Origin: Bradyrhizobium archetypum
GTDB taxonomy: Bacteria; Pseudomonadota; Alphaproteobacteria; Rhizobiales; Xanthobacteraceae
Length of the DNA stretch: 64,000 nt
Reading direction: 5' to 3'
Assembly: GCF_013114835.1 (NCBI RefSeq)
Contig: NZ_JAAVLW010000009.1
Coordinates: 1 to 64,000, forward strand
Each line of letters opens with the position of its first letter. Within the stretch, counting starts at the first letter, position 1. Made by a program: the position numbers and the translations under genes. Shown in pieces: positions 16,477-25,048 of the stretch. The notes beneath the pieces were generated by a model that had not been told where the DNA came from, did no database searches, and was given only the letters and a program-made list of their open reading frames with translations.

Positions 16477-18186
16477 TCAGCCGTAGTCTTGCTTCCCGCG
16501 CTCGCCGCGACCGACCAAATGAATTGCCGAGCGCCAGGCGTGCTGCGACAGCGCTTCGAGGTTTCGGATCGTTTCGATGCGAAGGAGTGCGGCGTCGGCG
16601 GTGAGCATTCCATTGGCGACTGCGCCAAGCGTCGCACTGCGGTGCGTGCGCAGCACTTCGTCGAGTTGCGTCGTACAACGCTCGAGCTCGGCGATGGCCT
16701 CGTCGGGCGGGATCGCGCGCGGACCGGCCATGGCGTCTTCGCCGCGTGATGCCGGCACAATCTGCGGCGATCCAGCAACGCGGGGCGGCGCCGCCACGCC
16801 GCGCGCAATCGCGGCTGCGGTGCGCATCACCTCTGCGCATAGCTCTCCGGCGCGGATGTCCTCCGGTCCGTCCCTCACCGAACTGAAATTGACCCCTCCA
16901 TTCGCCAGGTCCGTCAGCCGAGACGCGCGGTCGAGTGCGCGCAATGTGCTCGTGAGACGCCGTTGCTCCTCGTCGGTATCAGGCGGTCCTGTCATGTCCG
17001 ACAGGAATAATTCTGCCTGGCGCAGGGCGTCGGCCGCCTGCTGCACCGACACGGCATCCTTCCCAAGACGAACTGGTTTGGCGCGGCCGGTCAGTGCCGC
17101 CTCGACCGAAGCGCACACCGTTACGAGCACCAGCGCGATGGCTCGACGCACCGCTTCCACCGCCACGATCGGACTGGCGAGCGCCGAGGAATCGAGACAC
17201 CGCGTGAGCGGTGAGCCACCCTCGGGCAGGATACGCTCGACCAGTCGCGTGAACCAGTTGACCAGCGGCAGCAGGACCATCACGCCGACAACGTTGTACG
17301 CCGTGTGATAGCCGGCCAGCAGCGTGACGCCATCGACGGTGCTCGAGGCGCGCAGAAGCCGAGGGACGACGACGGGAAAAAGCACCAGCGCGATCAGGGC
17401 GGCGATCAGCTTGAAAAGGACATAAGCAATCGACAGCCGCTTGGCCGTGGTGCTGGCGCCAAACGCGGCCAAAACCGAACTCGTCGCTGCTCCGAGGTTC
17501 TGGCCGATGATCAGCGCACAGGCCTGGTCCAGCCCGATCGCACCGGCGTAGTGACCGGACAAGGTCACGGCGACAGCCGCCGTCGACGACTGCATCAGCG
17601 CTGTCATCAAAAGTCCGATCACGACCAGCACCAGCACGCCGAACAGGCCAGACCACCACCGAACGTCCGGGGCGCCGAGAACCGCAGGCAGGTCCGCCGG
17701 GTGCAATCGCTCGGCCAGCCCACCCATCCCCTGCTGCAGGGTTGTCAGCCCAAGGAGCAAAAGCCCGAATCCGGCGAGCGCGGCGCCCATTCTGGCTGTT
17801 CGCCCGCGCGCCAGAAGCTTGGTCAGCGCGCCAACGAAGATCATCGGCAATGCCGCGGCCGTGAGCGAAACGCGAACACCGATGAGCGCGACCAGCCAGG
17901 CAGTGCCCGTGGTGCCGACATTCGCGCCGAAGACAAGGCCCAACCCTTGCGGCAACGTTAGCAAGCCGGCGCTGACGAGACCGATTGTCGTCGCGGTCGT
18001 TGCACGCGAGGACTGCACCAGAAGCGTCACGACAGCGCCCCAAAAAGAGCCGTGCAGCGGCGTCGCAGCCTTTGTGAGCATCGCGCGCAGGGCGGAGCCG
18101 GCCGGCGACTTCAGGCCTTCCGTCATCACGGTCATGCCAAGCAGGAAAAGGCCTACGCCGCCGAGTAGCGAGATTGCCGTAGACAT
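16477..18186 (-). CDS. Na/Pi cotransporter family protein with PhoU-like tail
   Basis: A 569-residue protein. The N-terminal about 1-330 holds two inverted NaPi2b-like repeats. The first is TLLVQSSRATTATTIGLVSAG with GLVFGANVGTTGTAWLVA. The second is ALMQSSTAAVAVTLSGHYAG with IIGQNLGAATSSVL. The C-terminal about 380-560 is helical and PhoU-like. Members import phosphate with sodium or take part in phosphate homeostasis. The first QSS motif has Arg where Ser is usual. The ATG at 18186 follows an AGGAG ribosome-binding site. It is a single gene convergent with opgC. Confidence 0.88.
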   Translation of the reverse strand: MSTAISLLGGVGLFLLGMTVMTEGLKSPAGSALRAMLTKAATPLHGSFWGAVVTLLVQSSRATTATTIGLVSAGLLTLPQGLGLVFGANVGTTGTAWLVALIGVRVSLTAAALPMIFVGALTKLLARGRTARMGAALAGFGLLLLGLTTLQQGMGGLAERLHPADLPAVLGAPDVRWWSGLFGVLVLVVIGLLMTALMQSSTAAVAVTLSGHYAGAIGLDQACALIIGQNLGAATSSVLAAFGASTTAKRLSIAYVLFKLIAALIALVLFPVVVPRLLRASSTVDGVTLLAGYHTAYNVVGVMVLLPLVNWFTRLVERILPEGGSPLTRCLDSSALASPIVAVEAVRRAIALVLVTVCASVEAALTGRAKPVRLGKDAVSVQQAADALRQAELFLSDMTGPPDTDEEQRRLTSTLRALDRASRLTDLANGGVNFSSVRDGPEDIRAGELCAEVMRTAAAIARGVAAPPRVAGSPQIVPASRGEDAMAGPRAIPPDEAIAELERCTTQLDEVLRTHRSATLGAVANGMLTADAALLRIETIRNLEALSQHAWRSAIHLVGRGERGKQDYG

Positions 18187-18419
18187 GCGGGCTCCTGAGG
18201 TGAGGACAGTCAGGCCAGCTCTCGCACTGTAGCGCAGTTGCACAGCGAACGCAGCCGACAAGGCCGATGGCGCGCAGGGCCAGTATCCCCGCATGAGCAA
18301 AGCGATGCGGGACTCAGGCCAAAATAAACCCGGATGTCGCTTTCGCTCATCCGGGCTAACGCTTGCTTCATCAGAATCGCGCTGCTTGTTTGCGCGGCGG
18401 AACGCCGCGGGTCAACTTT

Positions 18420-18845
18420 CTAACGATCTAAGAGCCAAATCCTTGCGCTCCATAACGCATCAAACGTATCGGGGATGTAATTCGACGCCCGCGCTTGCAC
18501 GGCTTCCTCCGGTACCCACGCCTGCACGGCATCCTTCGGTGCCCACGCTTGCGCCTCCAGCGGATTGCGACGCTTCTCCGCGACTGCGTTCACAATATTC
18601 TTGCGCGACGGTTGCGCGGAGGCGGCCTCGGGCCACTCCAACAGGGCTTTGGAAAGCCCTGGCTTGCCTTCGTACCAACATTTTCGTCCGTCGATCAGAC
18701 GATACGACCACCATTTGCCGTTCGGATTTGACGGCATCGCGGCGCTGCATTGCTGTTTCGCTTCCGCCTTCGGTATCCCCAACAACAACAACAGCACCGC
18801 ACCAATGAAAGCCGTCACGGCCATTGATGAAAGCTGTTTGCTCAT
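18420..18845 (-). CDS. Secreted small protein with 9-residue repeats, unknown function
   Basis: A 141-residue protein. A signal peptide covers about 1-30 (MAVTAFIGAVLLLLLGIPKAEA, cleaved near AEA-KQ). A conserved-looking segment follows with two Cys (NGKWWSYRLIDGRKCWYEGK). Near the C-terminus a short tandem repeat reads AQAWAPKDA / VQAWVPEEA / VQARAS. The KWWSYRLIDGRKCWY type of motif recurs in small exported proteins of Bradyrhizobium, as far as I recall. Its ATG overlaps the stop of the upstream 62-residue gene (ATGA), so the two are translationally coupled. The function is unknown. Confidence 0.7.
   Translation of the reverse strand: MSKQLSSMAVTAFIGAVLLLLLGIPKAEAKQQCSAAMPSNPNGKWWSYRLIDGRKCWYEGKPGLSKALLEWPEAASAQPSRKNIVNAVAEKRRNPLEAQAWAPKDAVQAWVPEEAVQARASNYIPDTFDALWSARIWLLDR
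18498..18551. repeat. 27-base tandem repeat, two full units
   Basis: Two adjacent 27-base units (18498-18524 and 18525-18551) differ at only a few positions and encode the 9-residue repeat VQAWVPEEA / VQAWAPKDA. A partial unit (GCCCGCGCTTG) precedes them. It lies inside the secreted-protein gene. Confidence 0.75.
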
Positions 18846-19030
18846 TTGAGCGCCTCGAAGCAACCACGCTGCTGCAAGCGGCTTACGGCAGCCATCACAT
18901 CGGGTCGTTCGAGAACTTCTACCAGCTTGTCGAGGACGCGCTCATTGTTCTGAGGACGGGGTTGCAGGTATTCTTCCAGTATGAGTTGCGCCTCGCCAAT
19001 TGCCTGAATAGCCAATTGTTGATCAGTCAT
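18842..19030 (-). CDS. 62-residue helical cytoplasmic protein, unknown function
   Basis: A small acidic, wholly helical protein (MTDQQLAIQAIGEAQLILEEYL... ending with a Leu-rich amphipathic helix). It lacks a signal peptide and membrane segment. Its TGA overlaps the ATG of the secreted protein downstream (ATGA), so the pair is one operon. No family is recognised. Codon use agrees with neighbouring genes. The upstream 170 bases are AT-rich for this genome and probably hold the promoter. Confidence 0.6.
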   Translation of the reverse strand: MTDQQLAIQAIGEAQLILEEYLQPRPQNNERVLDKLVEVLERPDVMAAVSRLQQRGCFEALK

Positions 19031-19553
19031 ACTCGTTACTCACAAAGTGCCCCGCCAAAAAGAAAGGAGGCAAATCAAGACCTCATTGGGGTTTTTCCCC
19101 GCTTTTTTGCCAAGATTATATCAATTTTTGTTTCAGTCCTGCCCAACATCGGCGGTTCTGCTGCTTCAGTAATTAGCTGATTTTACGCAATAAATTTGTG
19201 TCGCTCGATGTGAGGGAAATAAAGTGCGGTGGTAGCACGATGCCGATAGGCTTGAGAGGGATTCAATCGGCCTGCGCGCGATCGATTACGGTTACGTACG
19301 CGACCCACTCGAATTCAAAGGGCCCGAGACCGAGCTTTAACGCGGAATCAAATTCCATTTTCGTACGCGAAATCGGACCACTGCACGCCAAGCTCTGTTC
19401 GCGAGAGCGGCAGTTGGCGAATTGACTGTTGCCGGATTGATTGCGTCGCTCCATTCGATGGCCGCTATTGCGCTAGCGAGCTACGGCGGACAACGCGCTC
19501 CACTCATCCTGCGCGCTGTCACCGCAATACACACCTGCGATCCTGCCGCCGGC
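19031..19553. other. AT-richer stretch without a convincing gene
   Basis: Apart from the probable promoter of the minus-strand 62-residue gene, I see no supportable gene. A GGGGTTTTTCCCCGCTTTTTT hairpin-like sequence lies at about 19088-19108. Short overlapping frames on both strands at 19198-19454 have no ribosome-binding site and no recognisable motif. Confidence 0.4.
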
Positions 19554-19970
19554 TCAATCGCAATACGACCACCTGCCATAGCCGTCGTCGCATCGCGCGC
19601 GTGCGCGATAGGGCACGGGCAGCGGCGGCCGCGGCGCGTATTCCGTGGCATAATCGTAGTCCTGGGCGTAATAGCGCTCGGGATAGGCGGGCGCGCGGTC
19701 GACATAGACCGGGCGCGCGGCGTAGGCGGGGCCGTACTCACCATAGACCGCTGCCGGTGCGCGGTAGGCAGGGTCCGGCACATAAGAGGGCTGCCGATAT
19801 CCGTAACCGGGTTCGGCGTACGGCCGATGAGCCGGGCCGGGGCGCACATAGACATTGGCGGATGGTGCGTAGATTCCGCCGGGCGCGACGTAGACGGATG
19901 ACAGGTCGCTGGCCGCGGCGGCCCCGCAACACAGGACGGTACAAGCCAGCGTGAGCGATGATCGGTACAT
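19554..19970 (-). CDS. Secreted Tyr/Pro/Ala-rich protein, unknown function
   Basis: A 138-residue protein with a signal peptide (about 1-22, LTLACTVLCCGAAAASD). The mature part is dominated by Tyr, Pro, Ala and Arg (for example AEPGYGYRQPSYVPDPAYRAP) and ends with two Cys in ARCDDGYGRWSYCD. This composition is common in exported Bradyrhizobium proteins of unknown role. I chose the ATG at 19970 so that the signal peptide is at the N-terminus. It is a single gene. Confidence 0.65.
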   Translation of the reverse strand: MYRSSLTLACTVLCCGAAAASDLSSVYVAPGGIYAPSANVYVRPGPAHRPYAEPGYGYRQPSYVPDPAYRAPAAVYGEYGPAYAARPVYVDRAPAYPERYYAQDYDYATEYAPRPPLPVPYRARARCDDGYGRWSYCD

Positions 19971-20186
19971 GTGTGAAGCCTCCAACTACTCAAGCCGCGC
20001 CAGCCAGCATGGTTAATTTTCGCTAAACAATTCGAAGGGCGCAATGATAATCTGCGCGAAGATGTGTGCCATTTCTGGACTGCCCACATGGATCCGCAGT
20101 GTGAGTTGAGGAACTGCGATCATCGCGCAGCCAAGTGCACAGTCTCGGCAATCGTCGTAATTGTGAATGCCTCAACGTAGCGGCGT

Positions 20187-20259
20187 CATTGCGAGCGAAG
20201 CGAAGCAATCCATCGCGCCACAGGCGGACAGATGGATTGCTTCGTCGCTCCTCGCAATG
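20187..20259. repeat. Palindromic REP-like element
   Basis: A 73-base inverted repeat. The left end is CATTGCGAGCGAAGCGAAG followed by CAATCCATC. The right end is its near-exact reverse complement, finishing CTCCTCGCAATG. This GTCATTGCGAGC type is one of the most common intergenic repeats in alphaproteobacterial genomes such as Bradyrhizobium. It lies just upstream of the GNAT gene. Confidence 0.8.
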
Positions 20260-20294
20260 GCGGTGGAATGCACGGACGTCGAAGGATCGTCATC

Positions 20295-21137
20295 ATGACT
20301 GACTTCACCATCCGCACCATGCGGCCGGACGAAATCTCGATCGCGATCGACTGGGCCGCGGCTGAAGGATGGAATCCCGGCCTTGCGGATGCCGTCTGCT
20401 TTGCGACCGTCGATCCGGGCGGCTTTCTCATCGGCGAGATCAATGGCGCGCCGGCCGCGACGATCTCCTGTGTCAATTACGACGCGCGGTTTGCCTTTCT
20501 CGGCTTTTACATCGTGCGGCCGGACTTGCGCGGGCGTGGCCATGGCTTGCGGATGTGGAATGCGGCAATCGCGCATGCCGGCGCGCGCGTGATCGGACTG
20601 GATGGCGTGGTGGCGCAGCAGGAGAACTACAAGAAGTCCGGCTTTCAGTTCGCTTACGCCAACATCCGATATGGCGGCACGGTGACGGCGCCAGAGGTGC
20701 GGCGGAGCGATGTCATGACGCTCGGCGACGTGCCGCCGGCTGATGTGGAGGCAGATGATGCGACGGTGTTTCCGGCGCCGCGAGCAGCGTTTCTGCGCGC
20801 GTGGATCGGCGCGCCCGGACACACCGGTTGCGCGATCGTGCGAGATGGCAGGCTTGCGGGGTGGGGTGTGATCCGCCCATGCCGAAGGGGTTTCAAGGTC
20901 GGGCCGCTGGTGGCCGACGATCGCGCCACCGCCGCAGCGGTGCTGTCGGCCTTGCTCGCAAGGGTGGGCGGCGGCGAGATTTTTCTGGACGCACCCGGCA
21001 TCAACCGCGACGCGGTTGCGCTGGCGGAAGCTCTTGGTCTTGCGCCGGTGTTCGAGACCGCGCGCATGTACACCGGCGCAGTCCCGGCGCTGCGGCTGGA
21101 GCGGGTGTTTGGTGTTACGACGTTTGAGCTCGGGTAG
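20295..21137 (+). CDS. GNAT-family N-acetyltransferase (two-domain)
   Basis: A 280-residue protein. The N-terminal GNAT domain (about 1-130) has the acetyl-CoA-binding stretch FYIVRPDLRGRGHGLRMW, the R/QxxGxG/A-type motif. The C-terminal half (about 150-280) resembles the second acetyltransferase-like domain found in YitI-type proteins (GCAIVRDGRLAGWGVIRPC... FKVGPLVADD). The substrate is unknown. I chose the ATG at 20295; the in-frame ATG at 20232 would start inside the palindromic repeat. It is convergent with the AI-2E family gene 14 bases away. Confidence 0.85.
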   Translation: MTDFTIRTMRPDEISIAIDWAAAEGWNPGLADAVCFATVDPGGFLIGEINGAPAATISCVNYDARFAFLGFYIVRPDLRGRGHGLRMWNAAIAHAGARVIGLDGVVAQQENYKKSGFQFAYANIRYGGTVTAPEVRRSDVMTLGDVPPADVEADDATVFPAPRAAFLRAWIGAPGHTGCAIVRDGRLAGWGVIRPCRRGFKVGPLVADDRATAAAVLSALLARVGGGEIFLDAPGINRDAVALAEALGLAPVFETARMYTGAVPALRLERVFGVTTFELG

Positions 21138-21151
21138 ACCCGCATCCTACG

Positions 21152-22228
21152 CTACACGTCTCCGGCCGGCTCGTCTCGCGATGCCCGCCGCGACGCGACA
21201 AAGATCTCCCAGCTCACCATGAAGATTGCCGCGATCAGCGGGCCGATGACGAAACCGTTGAGGCCGAACACTTCAATGCCGCCGAGAGTCGAGATCAGCA
21301 CGACGTAGTCCGGCAGCTTGGTGTCCTTGCCGACCAGGAACGGCCGGAGCAGGTTGTCGACGAGACCGATGACGAGCACGCCGTACGCAATCAGCGCGAC
21401 GCCCTGCCAGACGGCGCCGGTGGCGAGAAAGTAGATCGCGACGGGGACCCATACCAGCCCGGCGCCGACGGCGGGCACCAGCGACAGGAACGCCATCAGC
21501 ACGGCCCACAACAGCGCGGCGTGAACGCCGAGAAACCAGAACGCCAGGCCGCCGAGCGCGCCCTGCGCCATTGCCACCAGAACGCCGCCCTTGACGGTGG
21601 CGCGAACGACGTCGGCAAACCTGGTGAAGAGCGCGGACTTCTGGTCGGCGCGAAGCGGCACGGCATCCTTGATCGTTTCGGCCAGCGCCCGGCCGTCACG
21701 CATCAGGAAGAACAACAGGTACAGCATGATGCCGAGGCTGATCATGAACTCGAACGTGTTCATGCCGATGCTGAGCGCCTGCGGCGCCAGCATCTGGCCG
21801 CCCTTCATCAGGCTGGACGACAGGGTGTCGCGAAGCGTCGAAAGATTGGTCAGGTTGAACCGTTCCAGCCAGCTCACGGCCCAGGCCGGCAGCGCATCGA
21901 AGATGCGCTGGATGTAGCCGGCAAGATCATATTCGCCCGACTGGATTTTGCCGAACAGGCTGGTGGCTTCGCGGACCAGGGAGGCCGCGACGATCGCAAG
22001 CGGCAGGATCACCATGGCAATGATGAGCAGGACGGTCACCGCCGCTGCGAGGTTGGGCCGGCCGCGCATCGACCTCAATAGCGCGCGGTTGACCGGAGCA
22101 AAGATGACGGCGATGACGATCGCCCACAGGACGGCGCCGTAGAACGGCTGCAGAACCCAGGCGAAAGCCAGCGTAACGGCAAACAGCAGCAGCAGGAAAA
22201 TCGGTTCGTCAATCCGTCGCACGGGCAT
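21152..22228 (-). CDS. AI-2E/PerM family transporter
   Basis: A 358-residue membrane protein of the AI-2E exporter (PerM) family with about eight hydrophobic helices. The N-terminal pair is FLLLLFAVTLAFAWVLQPFYGAVLWAIVIAVIFAP. A cytoplasmic or periplasmic central domain lies around 110-190, and the C-terminal block contains PAVGAGLVWVPVAIYFLATG and VIGLVDNLLRPFLVG, both strong family signatures. Members export small molecules or act as Na/H antiporters; the substrate here is unknown. I prefer the ATG at 22228 (MPVRRIDEPIF) over upstream codons. Confidence 0.88.
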   Translation of the reverse strand: MPVRRIDEPIFLLLLFAVTLAFAWVLQPFYGAVLWAIVIAVIFAPVNRALLRSMRGRPNLAAAVTVLLIIAMVILPLAIVAASLVREATSLFGKIQSGEYDLAGYIQRIFDALPAWAVSWLERFNLTNLSTLRDTLSSSLMKGGQMLAPQALSIGMNTFEFMISLGIMLYLLFFLMRDGRALAETIKDAVPLRADQKSALFTRFADVVRATVKGGVLVAMAQGALGGLAFWFLGVHAALLWAVLMAFLSLVPAVGAGLVWVPVAIYFLATGAVWQGVALIAYGVLVIGLVDNLLRPFLVGKDTKLPDYVVLISTLGGIEVFGLNGFVIGPLIAAIFMVSWEIFVASRRASRDEPAGDV

Positions 22229-22325
22229 CTCGTTCGTTGGCTTCCATTCAGGCCACGGCCGTTCCGCGCTTGTCGCACGACCACGATGAAAAAGAAATGT
22301 AGGGGCGCAAAGGCGCACGGCGCCG

Positions 22326-22361
22326 TGCCCACCATCAGCGCGCTGCAACGAATGGTGGGCA
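22326..22361. repeat. Small inverted repeat (TGCCCACCAT type)
   Basis: TGCCCACCAT (22326-22335) and ATGGTGGGCA (22352-22361) form perfect 10-base arms around a 16-base loop. The surrounding sequence (GGCGCAAAGGCGCACGGCGCCG... CGCTTTGCCCGCCTA) resembles a dispersed repeat of Bradyrhizobium genomes. It lies upstream of the AI-2E family gene; the gap to 22520 holds no convincing gene. Confidence 0.65.
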
Positions 22362-22520
22362 TTCCTCGCGCTTTGCCCGCCTAGGGACTCCTTCTCGAGG
22401 CTTCAATGGGTCCAGCCTCTGCGGAGCAGCGCTACGCGCTGCACCGCGTCCGGGACGCGCGTGGGACCTTGTCTTGTTTGCGAAGTTTCGCTTTCCGCCA
22501 AGGCGGAAGTCCGGCGATGT

Positions 22521-23273
22521 CTATATCTTGTCGACGATGTCAGCTTCGCTCCTTTGTACCGCGGTCTTGGCCAAGGTCTTCTTCAACTGCTCCGCAACGA
22601 GCCGCAGCTCGCGGTTCTTGACAAACCAGTAGGCGGCAAAGGCCCAGATGCCCGACCATTCCGCGAACAGAATGTACGACCCCCGCTTCTCATTCAGATA
22701 ATGCAGAAGGACCGAGGTGCCGATCGCAAGCACCATATAGCAGCCGACCAGGAAGTAGGCAGTCTTGAAACGCTTGTGAGCCTTCGGGTTGGATGTTTTG
22801 AGTTGCGACAAAGTCGAATCCGAATACCAGAGGATCACGACCGCGATGCATGCAAATGCCAGCACCGCGCAAACACCATGTAACGAAAGCCACGGCATTC
22901 CCAGCCTTTCGAACAAATTCCAGTCGGACTTACCCTCAAGCGACATCGGAAATATCGCGACGCCAAGGGCGAAGAGTCCGGCAAGGCTGAGCCAGCGATC
23001 CTCGTTCTTGGAAAACCCGCGATACTTGAACAGGAAGACGCCGACGGCGAACAGGATGCCGCAGAACCAAAGTCTGACGGGAAATATGTCGATACGTGTC
23101 CCGGGAGGCTGGCCCGCAAAGTAATAATCGCTCAGCGTCGGCTGAATGCCGATTCCCCAATATATGCCCATGGCAATCACAACGACCGGGAATGCGAGGG
23201 TGATAACACCCATCCGGGTTCTCAACTTGCGATAATTTTCGACGATGGCCTTGTCGATATGTTCAATGTCCAT
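22521..23273 (-). CDS. Multi-pass membrane protein, unknown function
   Basis: A 250-residue integral membrane protein with about six or seven hydrophobic helices (for example MGVITLAFPVVVIAMGIYW near residue 20 and WLSLHGVCAVLAFACIAVVIL near 130). The first loop contains LSDYYFAG, and the C-terminal cytoplasmic tail is charged (VAEQLKKTLAKTAVQRSEADIV). The ATG at 23273 is preceded by a strong GGAGGGG ribosome-binding site, which sets the start. The ...QPTLSDYYF... motif resembles the DUF998-like group only loosely, so I leave the function open. It is divergent from the MFS transporter gene. Confidence 0.7.
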   Translation of the reverse strand: MDIEHIDKAIVENYRKLRTRMGVITLAFPVVVIAMGIYWGIGIQPTLSDYYFAGQPPGTRIDIFPVRLWFCGILFAVGVFLFKYRGFSKNEDRWLSLAGLFALGVAIFPMSLEGKSDWNLFERLGMPWLSLHGVCAVLAFACIAVVILWYSDSTLSQLKTSNPKAHKRFKTAYFLVGCYMVLAIGTSVLLHYLNEKRGSYILFAEWSGIWAFAAYWFVKNRELRLVAEQLKKTLAKTAVQRSEADIVDKI

Positions 23274-23463
23274 GATGCCCCTCCAAACAATTGCGTAAAG
23301 CAGGAATAGTGTCCGTCGCTCAGATTGTGTGGAAGATCTTATGCACACAAAAGTAGTGGAAAAGGCCGGCTTTTGATGCGCCAGGCGGGCGAGACTGCAT
23401 GTCGGCCCAGCCGTCGCGCTCGCGTGAAGAGGGTGGACAGCCGATCCGACCCTCCGCGATTGC

Positions 23464-24762
23464 ATGCCCAACATCGCGGCATTGTGGCTTGACGTTGGGC
23501 AATTTGCCCCCGAAGTTGCGCCTGCCGTGGTAATTTCTTCTGAGCTTTCCCGAGAATCCGACCTGTTTATTCCCGACTCGCGCCGGGCGTGGATCCGGCT
23601 TGCCGTGGCCGTGCTGATCGGCTCGCTCGGCAGCGTCGGCATGTGGTCGGTGGTGGTGGCGCTGCCGGTGGTGCAGACCGAATTCGCCGCGAGCCGCGGC
23701 ACCGCCTCGCTGGCCTTTACGATGATCATGCTCGGCTTCGGCTCCGGCGCGGTGCTGACCGGCAAGATCACCGACCGCTATGGCATCGTCACCGCGATCG
23801 GGCTCGGCATTGGCATTTTGGGCCTCGGCTATGTCGTCGCGGGGATGTCGACCTCGATCTGGCAATTCATCCTGGTGCATTTCGCCATCGGGCTTTCCTC
23901 CTCGGCGACCTTCGGCCCGCTGATGGCAGAAGCCTCGCACTGGTTCGATCGCTACCGCGGGCTTGCGGTCGCGGTGGCCGCCAGCGGCAATTACATCGGC
24001 GGCACGATCTGGCCGCCGGTGGTGAACTACGCCATCGAAGCGACGGGCTGGCGCACCACCCATATCGGGCTCGGCATCTTCACGGCGGTGGCAATGACGC
24101 TGGCGTTGGTCGGCTTGCGCATGCTGATGGGGGCGGGCGGGCAGCGCGACCATCAGAATGCGCCGCCGCCGCGCGTCGACTTGCGGATCTCCACCAACGC
24201 GCTGACGGCGATCCTGTCGCTGGCGGCGATTGCCTGCTGCGTGGCGATGTCGATGCCACAGGTGCATATCGTCGCCTATTGCGGCGATCTCGGCTACGGC
24301 GTGGCGCGCGGCGCCGAAATGCTGTCGCTGATGCTGGGCTTCGGCATCATCAGCCGGATCGGAAGCGGCTTCCTCGCGGACAAGATCGGCGGCATCCGAA
24401 CGCTTTTGATCGGCTCGGTGGCGCAGGGCAGCGCGCTGCTGTTCTACCTGTTCTTCGACAGCCTGACCTCGCTCTACATTATCTCGGCGATGTTCGGCCT
24501 GTTCCAGGGCGGCATCGTGCCGAGCTACGCCATCATCGTGCGCGAGGCGATGCCGGCCTCCGAGGCCGCGACACGTGTGGGCATCGTGATCTTCGCTTCC
24601 GTATTCGGCATGTCGTTCGGCGGCTGGATCTCCGGAGCGATCTTCGACGCCACCGGCTCCTACATGGCGGCCTTCGCCAATGGCCTCGCCTGGAACGCGC
24701 TCAACATCGTGATCATGCTGCTGCTGTTGATGCGCGCGCGCCAGCGGCTGGCGATGGCGTAG
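23464..24762 (+). CDS. MFS transporter
   Basis: A 432-residue major facilitator with 12 predicted membrane helices. The loop 2-3 motif reads GSGAVLTGKITDRYGI, and the second half has the equivalent SGFLADKIGGIRTLL. The start is uncertain: the ATG at 23464 lacks a ribosome-binding site, and a GTG at 23527 would give a more typical short N-terminus before DLFIPDSRRAWIRL. The fold and residues resemble monocarboxylate/oxalate-type MFS proteins. The substrate is unknown. Its 3' end abuts and overlaps the remnant of merT on the other strand. Confidence 0.88.
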   Translation: MPNIAALWLDVGQFAPEVAPAVVISSELSRESDLFIPDSRRAWIRLAVAVLIGSLGSVGMWSVVVALPVVQTEFAASRGTASLAFTMIMLGFGSGAVLTGKITDRYGIVTAIGLGIGILGLGYVVAGMSTSIWQFILVHFAIGLSSSATFGPLMAEASHWFDRYRGLAVAVAASGNYIGGTIWPPVVNYAIEATGWRTTHIGLGIFTAVAMTLALVGLRMLMGAGGQRDHQNAPPPRVDLRISTNALTAILSLAAIACCVAMSMPQVHIVAYCGDLGYGVARGAEMLSLMLGFGIISRIGSGFLADKIGGIRTLLIGSVAQGSALLFYLFFDSLTSLYIISAMFGLFQGGIVPSYAIIVREAMPASEAATRVGIVIFASVFGMSFGGWISGAIFDATGSYMAAFANGLAWNALNIVIMLLLLMRARQRLAMA

Positions 24763-25000
24763 GTAATTCGATCCAATAGCCAGTTCCAAGAAAGAGCAGT
24801 GTCGCCGCGAGGAAGTAGGGTTGATAGGGTGCAAGCCGTGTGAAATAGCCGATCCATGCACCGCTGACGCCGAGACTGAACAGAAGCACCCGCAAGACGC
24901 AACACGACGACGTAGCGAGCGCGCCCAGCAGGCCGCCTGTGGCCATCAACGCCTGTCCGTGCCCCGGGTCGGCGGCGATATGCTCTTTCTTGACCTTCAT
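24713..25000 (-). pseudogene. merT: Truncated mercuric transport protein MerT
   Basis: The 95-codon frame starts as a MerT: first membrane helix with the Cys pair (ALATSSCCVLRVLLFSLGVSGAWIG) and second helix (PYFLAATLLFLGTGYW). It then runs out into sequence antisense to the MFS gene, ending IELPTPSPAAGARASTAAA. Normal MerT is about 115-130 residues with a third helix and a cytoplasmic Cys loop, both missing here. The break lies near 24770, just after the MFS stop codon, as if a deletion joined the two. The Pro usually following the Cys pair is Arg. Uptake of Hg(II) is unlikely to work. Confidence 0.75.
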
Positions 25001-25007
25001 GCTAACG

Positions 25008-25038
25008 AGCCTACATCCTGTGGTGACTACAGGATCAA
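25008..25038 (-). promoter_or_regulatory. MerR-type operator/promoter of the mer locus
   Basis: A perfect 7-base dyad ATCCTGT-N7-ACAGGAT (25015-25035) lies between divergent merT and merR. On the minus strand it falls between a -35-like TTGATC and a -10-like TAGGCT separated by exactly 19 bases. This is the long spacer characteristic of MerR-activated promoters. The operator looks intact although both flanking genes are damaged. Confidence 0.8.
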
Positions 25039-25048
25039 GAGGTTTTCC

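Noticed and set aside
18498..18551. Possible CRISPR-like repeats
   Set aside because: The two units are directly adjacent without spacers and encode in-frame peptide repeats; no cas genes are nearby.
19198..19454. Overlapping short frames on both strands
   Set aside because: Neither has a ribosome-binding site, a signal or a motif; codon use does not favour either.
22406..22621. Short plus-strand frame near 22.4 kb
   Set aside because: It overlaps repeat-like sequence and the 3' end of the minus-strand membrane protein gene, with no motif.
23320..24861. Minus-strand frame of 513 codons opposite the MFS gene
   Set aside because: Composition is typical of antisense GC-rich sequence and it shows no motifs; the plus-strand MFS transporter is clear.
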